From Actinomycetota bacterium (GTDB lineage: Bacteria; Actinomycetota; Acidimicrobiia; Spongiisociales; ZC4RG35), in assembly GCA_003242515.1 (NCBI GenBank), contig QGUS01000090.1, positions 1 through 6,861 of the forward strand: a stretch of 6,861 nucleotides of DNA, in the 5' to 3' direction. Of this stretch, positions 1-4,525 are shown in pieces. The notes below the pieces were generated by a model. It had not been told where the DNA came from. It searched no databases and saw nothing but the letters and a program-made list of their open reading frames with translations. The position numbers were made by a program, and so were the translations under genes. Positions within the stretch are counted from its first letter, which is position 1. Every line of letters starts with the position of its first letter.

Positions 1-32
1 TTCGGGGGCTCGGAAATTTGTATAAGAGCCAG
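1..32 (+). other. Residual Nextera read-2 transposase adapter (assembly artefact)
   Basis: These bases match the last 32 nt of the Illumina Nextera read-2 adapter, including the Tn5 mosaic end, at 27 of 32 positions without gaps. The mismatches are at positions 1, 5, 15, 18 and 29. The core TGTATAAGAG of the mosaic end is intact and the flanking GGGCTCGG of the read-2 arm is exact. The AT-rich stretch AAATTTGTATAA is foreign to the surrounding GC-rich sequence. It is therefore most likely untrimmed, error-containing adapter sequence rather than genomic DNA, and the true insert starts near base 33. I compared it with the adapter from memory. Confidence 0.88.
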
Positions 33-265
33 CCCTGAGACCAGGTGATGCGGACCTCCTGGCCGACGATCGGGAGATCCTCGACCCCCGGGCCCGCCCC
101 GTCCGGGTTCGAGTCGTAGAAGACCCGTCCGGAGATGGTCCTCTCGGCCTCGTCCGCCCGTGCCGTGGGGCCCGGGACGGGCGACACCACCAGACAGACG
201 AGGACGGCGAATGCGGCCATGAGGGCTCCCAGCCGCTCGGTCGTGCGGGTCCCGCGAGAGCTCAT
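33..265 (-). CDS. Secreted protein, N-terminal fragment (3' truncated at contig end)
   Basis: The gene reads leftward from an ATG at 265-263 and stays open for 77 codons to the adapter junction, so only the N-terminus is present. Residues 1-11 are a basic n-region (MSSRGTRTTER), residues 12-32 a hydrophobic core, and an ARA|DE type I signal peptidase site falls at about residues 37/38. The mature part begins with ISGRVFYDSNPDG, followed by GVEDLPIVGQEVRI. This resembles the start of a Cna-B/SdrD-B-like beta-sandwich repeat, which often carries G-x-V-x-x-D-x-N-x-D-G. N-terminal extensions of some actinobacterial branched-chain amino acid permeases look similar. AGGAG lies 8 nt before the ATG. 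A secreted or surface role is inferred; no function can be assigned. Any residues read from bases 1-32 are adapter and should be dropped. Confidence 0.68.
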
Positions 266-303
266 CCGGATCTCCTGTGTCTCCTGCTTCCTTCTGCTCC
301 TGT
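266..303 (-). promoter_or_regulatory. Purine-rich leader with three CAGGAG copies and the RBS
   Basis: Read leftward, the 40 bases before the secreted-protein ATG are strongly purine-rich. They contain CAGGAG three times (complement CTCCTG at 272-277, 281-286 and 297-302), plus an AAGGAA. The copy nearest the ATG has normal ribosome-binding spacing and supports the start at 265. The other two could be extra ribosome-standby sites or simple-sequence drift. I see no confident -35/-10 pair upstream. The rest of 266-494 holds no coding frame I would support on either strand. Confidence 0.45.
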
Positions 304-442
304 GGTCTCGGTGCGTACGAGCCTGGGCCCGCACACGACCAGGGTGCGTCCGACGACCCCGGACGGCCCGGCGTCATCCCATGGACATCAGGTCGTCTGA
401 GGACGGCGAACGTTGAGCGAGAAGTTTCGGCTGCTCCGTGGG

Positions 443-456
443 CGGTCTGAAGACCG
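443..456. other. Short inverted repeat (CGGTCT-GA-AGACCG)
   Basis: This is a perfect 6+6 inverted repeat around a 2-nt centre in the non-coding stretch beyond the rnpB terminator. As RNA it would fold as a 5-bp stem with a UGAA loop. It has no T-tract on either side, so it is a weak terminator candidate. It could be an operator for the leftward secreted-protein gene or a chance structure. Confidence 0.3.
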
Positions 457-494
457 AGGACGCGGAGCGTTGGCGGGATCACCGGATCACGGGC

Positions 495-518
495 GGGAGG
501 CCCCTCTCGGGGCCTCCC
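495..518 (-). terminator. Rho-independent-like terminator of rnpB, without U-tract
   Basis: A perfect 10-bp stem (GGGAGGCCCC with GGGGCCTCCC) encloses a 4-nt loop. It lies 7 nt beyond the 3' end of rnpB in the leftward direction. No run of U follows: the sequence continues GCCCGTGATCC. Strong GC hairpins lacking a U-tract are common after genes of GC-rich actinobacteria. The position directly after an RNA gene makes a termination or 3'-end-protecting role likely. Confidence 0.75.
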
Positions 519-525
519 ACGTGGA

Positions 526-873
526 ATGCGAGTCCGCCTGTAAGCCGGATTCTGTCGAGGACGGTCATCCATCTGGGCCACACGTTGCCGTGTGGCTCTA
601 GCGGCCTACCCGGGACTCGATCGGCGGGCCACCGGCGTCCCTGCTTGGCCTTGCTCCGGGTGGGGTTTGCCTAGCCGGGCCGGTCGCCCGGCCCGCTGGT
701 GGGCTCTTACTCCACCGTTTCACCCTTGCCTGTGCCCCGAAGGGGCCATCGGCGGTCTGCTCTCTGTTGCACTTTCCGTCGGGTCACCCCGCCTGGGCGT
801 TACCCAGCACCCTGCCCTGTGGAGTCCGGACTTTCCTCGGTCTTGCGACCGCGACCGCCCGGCGAACTCGCAC
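526..873 (-). ncRNA. rnpB: RNase P RNA, bacterial type A
   Basis: This is the catalytic RNA that removes 5' leaders from pre-tRNAs, working with the RnpA protein. Read leftward, all the universal blocks appear in order: GAGGAAAGTCCGGACTCC (CR-I), ACAGGGCAGGGTGCTGGGTAA, GGAAAGTGCAACAGAGAGCA, GGTGGAGTAAGAGCCCACC, CAAACCCCACCCGGAGCAAGG (L15/P15), AGATGGATGACCGTCC and ACAGAATCCGGCTTA (CR-V). The ends are set by helix P1, where 861-871 pairs with 528-538 over 11 bp (one G-U), extendable by two more pairs to 873/526. P4 is kept through a compensatory change: CCGGA pairs with TCCGG where E. coli has CCGGG/CCCGG. The length of about 348 nt is normal for type A. Loop L15 shows GGC (671-669) where the tRNA CCA-binding motif is usually GGU. 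Confidence 0.97.
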
Positions 874-878
874 CCGGA

Positions 879-884
879 AGTCTA
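879..884 (-). promoter_or_regulatory. Predicted -10 box of rnpB (TAGACT)
   Basis: TAGACT, read leftward from 884 to 879, fits the TAnnnT sigma-70/SigA -10 pattern. It ends 6 nt before base 873, which is the 5' end predicted independently from helix P1. The first three bases are the TAG stop of the upstream membrane-protein gene, so the promoter is embedded in the 3' end of that gene. I see no good -35 at 16-18 nt spacing (GGCGAC or GGGCGA). Confidence 0.55.
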
Positions 885-1256
885 TCGGCGGGTCTGCCTT
901 CGTCGCCCGGCCAGCCAGCCAGCGCCACCGGCGACCACGATCGAGAGCAGCGCCAGCCACAAGACGCTCGCCGTGCCCGCCGGGCTCCCGCCGAGACGGG
1001 CCACGATCACGATCAGGAACGCCATGGCCAGGCCCGTCACCGCGCCGTGGAAGCGATGGGAGTGGATCGCCCGCATCCCGGCCACCCAGCCTCCCATGGC
1101 CAGGCCCGAGACGATCCCGATCACCAGGCCCACGTCGGGGCCCCACTCGCCGGCGAGGCGCAGCCCGACCCCCAGGATCAGCGAGACCAGCGAGGCGGTC
1201 AGGCCCCCGGCGGCCATGCCGAGGATCACTGCACCGAGGTTGAGGGCGGCGAGCAC
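882..1256 (-). CDS. Small four-helix integral membrane protein (TIGR04086/YrzE-like)
   Basis: This 124-residue protein is almost wholly hydrophobic, with four predicted helices at about residues 6-28, 34-54, 63-82 and 90-110. A basic tail, RRRQTRR, follows and favours a cytoplasmic C-terminus. The turn GGWVAGMRA...HGAVTGL between helices 2 and 3 recalls the small YrzE/TIGR04086 family of four-helix proteins of unknown function; this is a weak resemblance from memory. I chose the GTG at 1256-1254, just before the first helix. An in-frame ATG at 1328 would add 24 residues rich in Gly and Pro. Those codons lose the strong G/C third-position bias of the rest, and the only SD-like sequence before that ATG (GAGAGG) is just 2-3 nt away. 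It is transcribed divergently from the aquaporin gene, and its TAG stop overlaps the rnpB -10 box, so some rnpB transcription may read through from here. Confidence 0.72.
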   Translation of the reverse strand: MLAALNLGAVILGMAAGGLTASLVSLILGVGLRLAGEWGPDVGLVIGIVSGLAMGGWVAGMRAIHSHRFHGAVTGLAMAFLIVIVARLGGSPAGTASVLWLALLSIVVAGGAGWLAGRRRQTRR

Positions 1257-1383
1257 GGGCCCATCATCGCATCCCGCCGGGTTTGCGCCCCCGTGCGGAA
1301 ATCCACCTCCCCGACCCCCGGCTGCCATAGCCTCTCGTCGGTAGACGTCCCGAACGGGAGCGTCATCTCGAGAGGAGGAGATC
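1257..1383. promoter_or_regulatory. Divergent control region with a 12-bp dyad
   Basis: This spacer separates the leftward membrane-protein gene from the rightward aquaporin gene and must hold promoters for both. It contains the inverted repeat TCCCG-AA-CGGGA at 1348-1359, just upstream of the aquaporin ribosome-binding site AGGAGG (1373-1378, 5 nt before the GTG). A TAGACG at 1342-1347 is a possible rightward -10 box, which would place the dyad at the transcription start, a common operator position. The promoter call is weak; the dyad is seen directly. Confidence 0.4.
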
Positions 1384-2025
1384 GTGGTCATCAACAAGTA
1401 CCTGGCGGAACTGCTGGGAACGATGATCCTGGTTGCCGTCGGCTCCCTCGGGATCCTGGCGGTAGGGGGTGCCGGCGGCGCCGCCGAGGTCGTGGCGATC
1501 GCGTTCGCCTTCGGTCTGGCGCTGTACGCCGGCATCACGGCCGTGGGTCACGTATCGGGCGGGCACTACAACCCCGCGGTGACCCTGGCCGCGCTGATCG
1601 ACCGCAGGATCGGCCTGAGCGATGCCATCGGCTACTGGGTCGCCCAGTTCGCGGGCGGTGTCGTCGGCTCGGCGGTCATCCTGGCCGCAGCCGGCAAGGG
1701 CGCCGTGGCCATGACGAACACCACCTACACCGATCTCGGGACGGCGGTCGTCGTCGAGATCCTGCTCACGGCGGTGTTCATCTGGGTGATCCTGGCGGCG
1801 ACCAAAGGCACATCGAAGAACGCTCCGCTCGCCATCGCCCTGACCCTGGTCATGGCACACCTGGCGGGCATCCCCCACTCGGGTGCGTCTCTGAACCCGG
1901 CCCGGTCGTTCGGCCCCGCGGCGCTGTCCGGGACCTTCGGCGGGCTCGGTGTGTACCTCTACGCCCCGTTCATCGGCGCCGTCGTCGCCGCTCTGCTCTA
2001 CAGGCTGTTCCCGGCGAAGGAATAG
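1384..2025 (+). CDS. aqpZ: Aquaporin Z-type water channel
   Basis: This 213-residue MIP-family channel moves water passively across the cytoplasmic membrane. Both pore-lining NPA motifs are present, GGHYNPAVT (N63-P64-A65) and ASLNPARS (N171-P172-A173), with six membrane helices and the two half-helices. Lining up with E. coli AqpZ gives selectivity-filter residues F43, H159, A168 and R174. The Phe-His-x-Arg pattern is that of strict water channels and not of glycerol facilitators (Trp-Gly-Phe-Arg). AqpZ itself has Thr where Ala168 stands. The C-terminus is short (RLFPAKE). The start is a GTG with AGGAGG 5 nt upstream. The gene stands alone between a divergent neighbour and its own terminator. 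At 213 residues it is slightly shorter than AqpZ (231), mostly through a shorter loop between helices 3 and 4. Confidence 0.95.
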   Translation: MVINKYLAELLGTMILVAVGSLGILAVGGAGGAAEVVAIAFAFGLALYAGITAVGHVSGGHYNPAVTLAALIDRRIGLSDAIGYWVAQFAGGVVGSAVILAAAGKGAVAMTNTTYTDLGTAVVVEILLTAVFIWVILAATKGTSKNAPLAIALTLVMAHLAGIPHSGASLNPARSFGPAALSGTFGGLGVYLYAPFIGAVVAALLYRLFPAKE

Positions 2026-2052
2026 GCCAGGCCCCCTTCCCAGCAGACGACG

Positions 2053-2087
2053 GGTGCCGCGTCCTTCCGGGCGCGGCACCTTCGTTT
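2053..2087 (+). terminator. Intrinsic terminator of the aquaporin gene
   Basis: GGTGCCGCG (2053-2061) pairs perfectly with CGCGGCACC (2072-2080). A T-G and two C-G pairs extend this to a 12-bp stem with a TTCC loop. T-rich TTCGTTT follows at 2081-2087. It sits 28 nt after the aquaporin stop. The leftward gene ending at 2113 converges on the same hairpin, so it may stop transcription from both sides, although no U-tract follows in the leftward direction. Confidence 0.8.
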
Positions 2088-2112
2088 GGCTCGGGCCCCT
2101 GCCGCGTGAGCG

Positions 2113-2568
2113 TCAGGTGAATAGGGGGTCGTCGACCAGGTCCTCGAGGCCGATCACCCAGCCCGCGGGGAGCTGCCAATGGCGCGCTCCCCGGATCATC
2201 GCCTCGACGTACGAGGGGTCGGGGGAGGCGGGCTCGCCGTCGGCGACGAGGAACACGCAGTCGTGCTTGTTCCCCTCGCGGTCCACGGCACGCTGGTCGC
2301 CATGTCCGGGGGAGCGGCCGTCGGCGGCGGCCGCCGCCAGGACTGCGTCGAGCTCTCCGGCGGGGACCTTGAACACCGCACCCCACACCGTGTGGCCCGG
2401 GTCCTTCACCAGGGTCGGCCTCGGCCCCGCCGGCGTGGAGACGAACTCCATCCGGGTCTCGGGGTAGTGGGCCACCAGGAAGAACTCCGCACCGGGGGCG
2501 ACACCACGCAGGGTGTCCGGGTCGAGGAGTGCGTCGTAGGCGAAGAGCAGTCTCGTTTCGTTCGCCAC
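2113..2568 (-). CDS. Gamma-glutamylcyclotransferase-like protein, atypical active site
   Basis: This 151-residue protein has the length and layout of the GGCT/AIG2-like fold. These enzymes turn gamma-glutamyl amino acids or related amides into 5-oxoproline and a free amine in the cytoplasm. Family signatures are visible: an N-terminal LLFAYDALL (residues 7-15), VWGAVFKVP (61-69) matching the WGVVWK strand of human GGCT, and EGNKHDCVFLVA (98-109) followed by PSYVEAMIRGARHWQLPAGW (118-137), which matches the conserved Y...I..GA...LP segment. Two key points differ. The usual YGSNL nucleation loop is YDALL (11-15). The segment holding the catalytic Glu (LD..EG) reads ELDAVLAAAAADG (72-84), leaving at best Asp83 in that place. 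It may be inactive, a binding protein or an altered cyclotransferase. The GTG start at 2568 has no Shine-Dalgarno sequence but lies 8 nt after a -10-like TACACT, which fits a leaderless mRNA. It lies 32 nt downstream of the glycosyltransferase gene on the same strand. Confidence 0.8.
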   Translation of the reverse strand: MANETRLLFAYDALLDPDTLRGVAPGAEFFLVAHYPETRMEFVSTPAGPRPTLVKDPGHTVWGAVFKVPAGELDAVLAAAAADGRSPGHGDQRAVDREGNKHDCVFLVADGEPASPDPSYVEAMIRGARHWQLPAGWVIGLEDLVDDPLFT

Positions 2569-2576
2569 CGGGCGAG

Positions 2577-2604
2577 AGTGTAACGGTGACCCCGCCCGGG
2601 TCAG
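2577..2604 (-). promoter_or_regulatory. Predicted leaderless promoter of the cyclotransferase-like gene
   Basis: Read leftward, CTGACC (2604-2599, 4 of 6 matches to TTGACA) and TACACT (2582-2577) are separated by 16 nt. Transcription would start at about 2570-2568, at or within two bases of the GTG start, and no ribosome-binding site is present. The -35 element overlaps the TGA stop of the glycosyltransferase gene. This suggests the cyclotransferase-like gene has its own promoter despite lying only 32 nt downstream. Confidence 0.5.
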
Positions 2605-3740
2605 GGGAGCCTGATGCCGGAGCGGGCCAGGTCGATCGCCCGCTCGTACTCGGCGTATGTGTCCTCGCAGACCCGCTCGTAGGTGAAGTCGGGCGTGACG
2701 CTCCTGGCGCGGTCCCGCAGCTCACGGAACCTCGCCCGGTCGGTCGCCAGCCGGATGATCGCCCGGCGCATGTCCCGCATGTCGTCGACGAGGATGCTGT
2801 CCACCCCGCTCTGCAGGAACTCCTCGTGTCCGTTGCCCCGGCGGCCCAGGACGATGAGCCCGGCGCTGCGGGCCTCCAGGGCAGCGATGCCGAAAGCCTC
2901 CCGGGGGGCGGGGGAGCAGAAAACGTGCGCCCCGTGGTACTCGGCCAAAAGCTTGGCGGCCGGCTTGCGGCCGCGCACCCGGACGAAGCCCTCGACCCCT
3001 CGCTGCCGGATCAGGGTCTCCAGGCGCTTGCGGTCGGGCCCCACCCCGAAGATGTCGAGGGTCAGTGACCCCCGGGGGAGGTCGTCCGCCGCCTCGGCCA
3101 CTGCGGTGATCAGGGCGCCGAGGCCCTTCTTCGGCACCAGCCGGGCCGCAGCGACGAGACGCAACGGGGGAGGCTCGTCCGGGGCCTCGGGGGCGGGCGA
3201 CCAGCGGGCCTGGTCGATGGCATCGTGGAGGATCCGGACCTCGCCGCCGTACACCTGCTCCACCTCCTCGGCGGCCACACGGCTCACGGCGGACAGTGCG
3301 GCCGGCACGTCGCCCCACCCGGTGAGCCGCGCCCACGGGGCGAGGACGAGCCGGGACCGGTCGAGCATGGAGTGCCAGGTGATGGCGACGGGGATGCCCC
3401 GGGACATAGCGGTCTTGGCGACGCCGAGAGCCAGGGGGCACAGGATCCCGGCGTGGGCGTGGACCACGTCGGGGAGCAGCTCGTCGAGCAGCCGGGCCGC
3501 CATGAAGCCCGCGGCCGGGTTCCAGGGGGCACGCATCGGCATGAGGGTCCCGAGACGGTGCACCGTCACTGCGCCGTGCATCTCGGTGGAGCCGTGGCGC
3601 TCGTCGTTGGGGCCGCGCTCGGAAGTGAAGACGTGGACCTCGTGTCCCTGGGCGGCCTGCATCCGCGTCAACTCGCCCAGGTGGGTCTCGATCCCTCCGG
3701 TCCTGGGTGCGTAACAGTCGGAGACGTGGACTATCCGCAT
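2601..3740 (-). CDS. GT4-family glycosyltransferase
   Basis: This 379-residue GT-B-fold retaining transferase would use a nucleotide-activated sugar and act at the inner face of the membrane or in the cytoplasm. The N-terminal acceptor domain opens with MRIVHVSDCY and the glycine loop TGGIETHLGEL (14-24), with HAH at 94-96. The C-terminal donor domain starts at about residue 193. It carries AARLVPKKGL (198-207) with the phosphate-binding Arg200 and Lys204/205, then GVGPDRKRLE (232-241), and the EX7E motif E281-A-F-G-I-A-A-L-E289. Length and motif order are normal for family GT4, which includes PimB-like mannosyltransferases and many cell-envelope or glycolipid transferases. The acceptor cannot be read from the sequence. 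There is no signal peptide or membrane helix. The ATG at 3740 lacks a clear Shine-Dalgarno sequence. No polysaccharide cluster surrounds it, so a stand-alone glycolipid or small-molecule role is as likely as capsule synthesis. Confidence 0.92.
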   Translation of the reverse strand: MRIVHVSDCYAPRTGGIETHLGELTRMQAAQGHEVHVFTSERGPNDERHGSTEMHGAVTVHRLGTLMPMRAPWNPAAGFMAARLLDELLPDVVHAHAGILCPLALGVAKTAMSRGIPVAITWHSMLDRSRLVLAPWARLTGWGDVPAALSAVSRVAAEEVEQVYGGEVRILHDAIDQARWSPAPEAPDEPPPLRLVAAARLVPKKGLGALITAVAEAADDLPRGSLTLDIFGVGPDRKRLETLIRQRGVEGFVRVRGRKPAAKLLAEYHGAHVFCSPAPREAFGIAALEARSAGLIVLGRRGNGHEEFLQSGVDSILVDDMRDMRRAIIRLATDRARFRELRDRARSVTPDFTYERVCEDTYAEYERAIDLARSGIRLP

Positions 3741-3757
3741 CGCTGCACTCGGAACGT

Positions 3758-3785
3758 GGTGTACCCGCCCCGCACGGGATCACAA
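3758..3785 (-). promoter_or_regulatory. Predicted promoter of the glycosyltransferase gene
   Basis: Read leftward, TTGTGA (3785-3780, 4 of 6 matches to TTGACA) and TACACC (3763-3758) are spaced by 16 nt. This predicts a start near 3751 and a short leader of about 10 nt before the ATG at 3740, too short for a standard ribosome-binding site. It is an eye-based call in a GC-rich background. Confidence 0.4.
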
Positions 3786-3830
3786 ACAAGTCTCGAAGGC
3801 GGACACTACCCCTCACGGTGCGTAACCGAA

Positions 3831-3846
3831 CGGGGGTTTTCCCCCG
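3831..3846. other. GC hairpin with TTTT loop in the divergent spacer
   Basis: CGGGGG-TTTT-CCCCCG is a perfect 6-bp stem. A second small inverted repeat, CACCC...GGGTG, follows at 3852-3864. Both lie in the 181-bp spacer (3741-3921) between the leftward glycosyltransferase and the rightward lipoprotein gene. They sit upstream of both predicted promoters, so they are not terminators of either gene. They could be regulator binding sites or chance structure in a G/C-homopolymer-rich spacer. Confidence 0.35.
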
Positions 3847-3885
3847 CCTCTCACCCGGGGGGTGCCAGCGCCCCGGCCCCCGGTG

Positions 3886-3915
3886 TTCAGGACTTCGGGA
3901 GGCCGCCGATAACCT
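3886..3915 (+). promoter_or_regulatory. Predicted leaderless promoter of the thioredoxin lipoprotein gene
   Basis: TAACCT at 3910-3915 is a good TAnnnT -10 box that ends exactly 6 nt before the ATG at 3922, so transcription would begin on the start codon. A weak -35, TTCAGG (3886-3891, 3 of 6 matches), lies 18 nt upstream. There is no Shine-Dalgarno sequence. Leaderless starts of this kind are common in actinobacteria. Confidence 0.5.
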
Positions 3916-3921
3916 GGCCGT

Positions 3922-4485
3922 ATGAGGCGTCTGGTGGCCCTGGCAGTGCTCCTGGCGGCGTGCTCCCCGGGCGCCGTCACCACCTCCGGGCCGGCCGCCA
4001 CCACCACGACCGTCCCGCCGGTGACGACGGCCACGCATCCCACCGTGCCGACGGTGGACCACGACCGCCCCCTGGCGCCCGACTTCACCTTCGAACTGGC
4101 CGACGGGACGACCTTCACCCTGTCCAAGGCGGGCAAGCCCGTCTACCTGGTCTTCTGGGCCGAATGGTGCCCCATCTGCCGCAAGGAGCTCCCCGTGGTC
4201 GACGAGATCTCGGCGAGGTACGCCGGGCAGGTCGAGTTCATCGCGCCCGCATGGAGGTCCGATCCCGGCTACGCAGAACAGGGTGCCGCCGAGCTGTTCG
4301 ACTCGGGGGTCATCCGGTGGGGTCTCGACGACGAGGAGCGGATCTTCTCGCTCTACGGCGTGTCCTACCAGCCGGTGACCATCCTCATCGCCGCGGACCG
4401 CACCGTCTACGACCAGTGGGCCGGCGTCCGGGACCTCGAGGAGATCGAGCAGGCCATCGAGGGCCTGATCGCCGTCACCGGGTGA
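3922..4485 (+). CDS. Thioredoxin-fold lipoprotein (TlpA/ResA-like)
   Basis: This 187-residue exported thiol-disulfide protein starts with MRRLVALAVLLAAC. LAAC is a lipobox, so Cys14 should be lipidated and the mature protein anchored to the outer face of the membrane. Residues 19-45 are a Thr/Pro/Val-rich flexible linker. The thioredoxin domain runs from about 50 (LAPDFTFELADG) to the end. Its redox centre is W82-C83-P-I-C86 in VFWAEWCPICRKELP, and the usual cis-proline is P151 in YQPVTILI. Relatives reduce or maintain protein thiols outside the membrane, for example in cytochrome c or copper-centre assembly, or act as oxidants in disulfide formation. Direction and partner cannot be read here. 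It lacks the GVxGxPETF segment of the CcmG protein encoded at 5921-6514, so the two are not recent duplicates. The ATG sits directly behind a -10 box. The hydrolase gene starts 40 nt downstream on the same strand. Confidence 0.9.
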   Translation: MRRLVALAVLLAACSPGAVTTSGPAATTTTVPPVTTATHPTVPTVDHDRPLAPDFTFELADGTTFTLSKAGKPVYLVFWAEWCPICRKELPVVDEISARYAGQVEFIAPAWRSDPGYAEQGAAELFDSGVIRWGLDDEERIFSLYGVSYQPVTILIAADRTVYDQWAGVRDLEEIEQAIEGLIAVTG

Positions 4486-4507
4486 GGCTGAACCCGGCCG
4501 ACGGCCT

Positions 4508-4513
4508 TATCCT
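4508..4513 (+). promoter_or_regulatory. Possible -10 box before the hydrolase gene (TATCCT)
   Basis: TATCCT matches TATAAT at 4 of 6 positions and would start transcription near 4520, about 6 nt before the TTG start codon. No convincing -35 is visible at standard spacing. The alternative is that the hydrolase is expressed only by readthrough from the lipoprotein gene that ends at 4485. Confidence 0.3.
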
Positions 4514-4525
4514 CGCGGCCCACCG

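Noticed and set aside
1..32. A real Tn5-like transposon end or an AT-rich regulatory element
   Set aside because: The match continues beyond the mosaic end into the synthetic read-2 arm (GGGCTCGG and upstream), which does not occur in natural Tn5. It stops exactly where an insert would begin.
266..494. tRNA or small protein gene in the spacer left of rnpB
   Set aside because: I found no cloverleaf with a T-loop GTTCGAnnC and paired acceptor ends, and the short frames stop quickly or lack coding bias and a start signal.
592..1344. Long open frames on the + strand (to about 250 codons) and one crossing 699-2120
   Set aside because: They run antisense to rnpB and to the membrane-protein gene, or out of frame through the aquaporin gene. 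Their products are Pro/Arg/His-rich with no family signature, as expected from GC-rich sequence with few stops.
1257..1538. Upstream extension of the four-helix protein to 1328 or 1538
   Set aside because: Beyond 1383 it would overlap the aquaporin gene antisense. Between 1257 and 1328 the third-position G/C bias drops and the residues are Gly/Pro-rich without family character.
1363..2079. 238-codon frame on the - strand over the aquaporin gene
   Set aside because: It is an antisense shadow of a clear MIP-family gene. Its product is low-complexity Arg/Gly/Asp/Gln with no motif.
3741..3921. Riboswitch in the divergent spacer
   Set aside because: The hairpins are short, simple G/C runs lying outside both predicted leaders, and no known aptamer core is recognisable. 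Both adjacent genes appear to have little or no 5' untranslated region.
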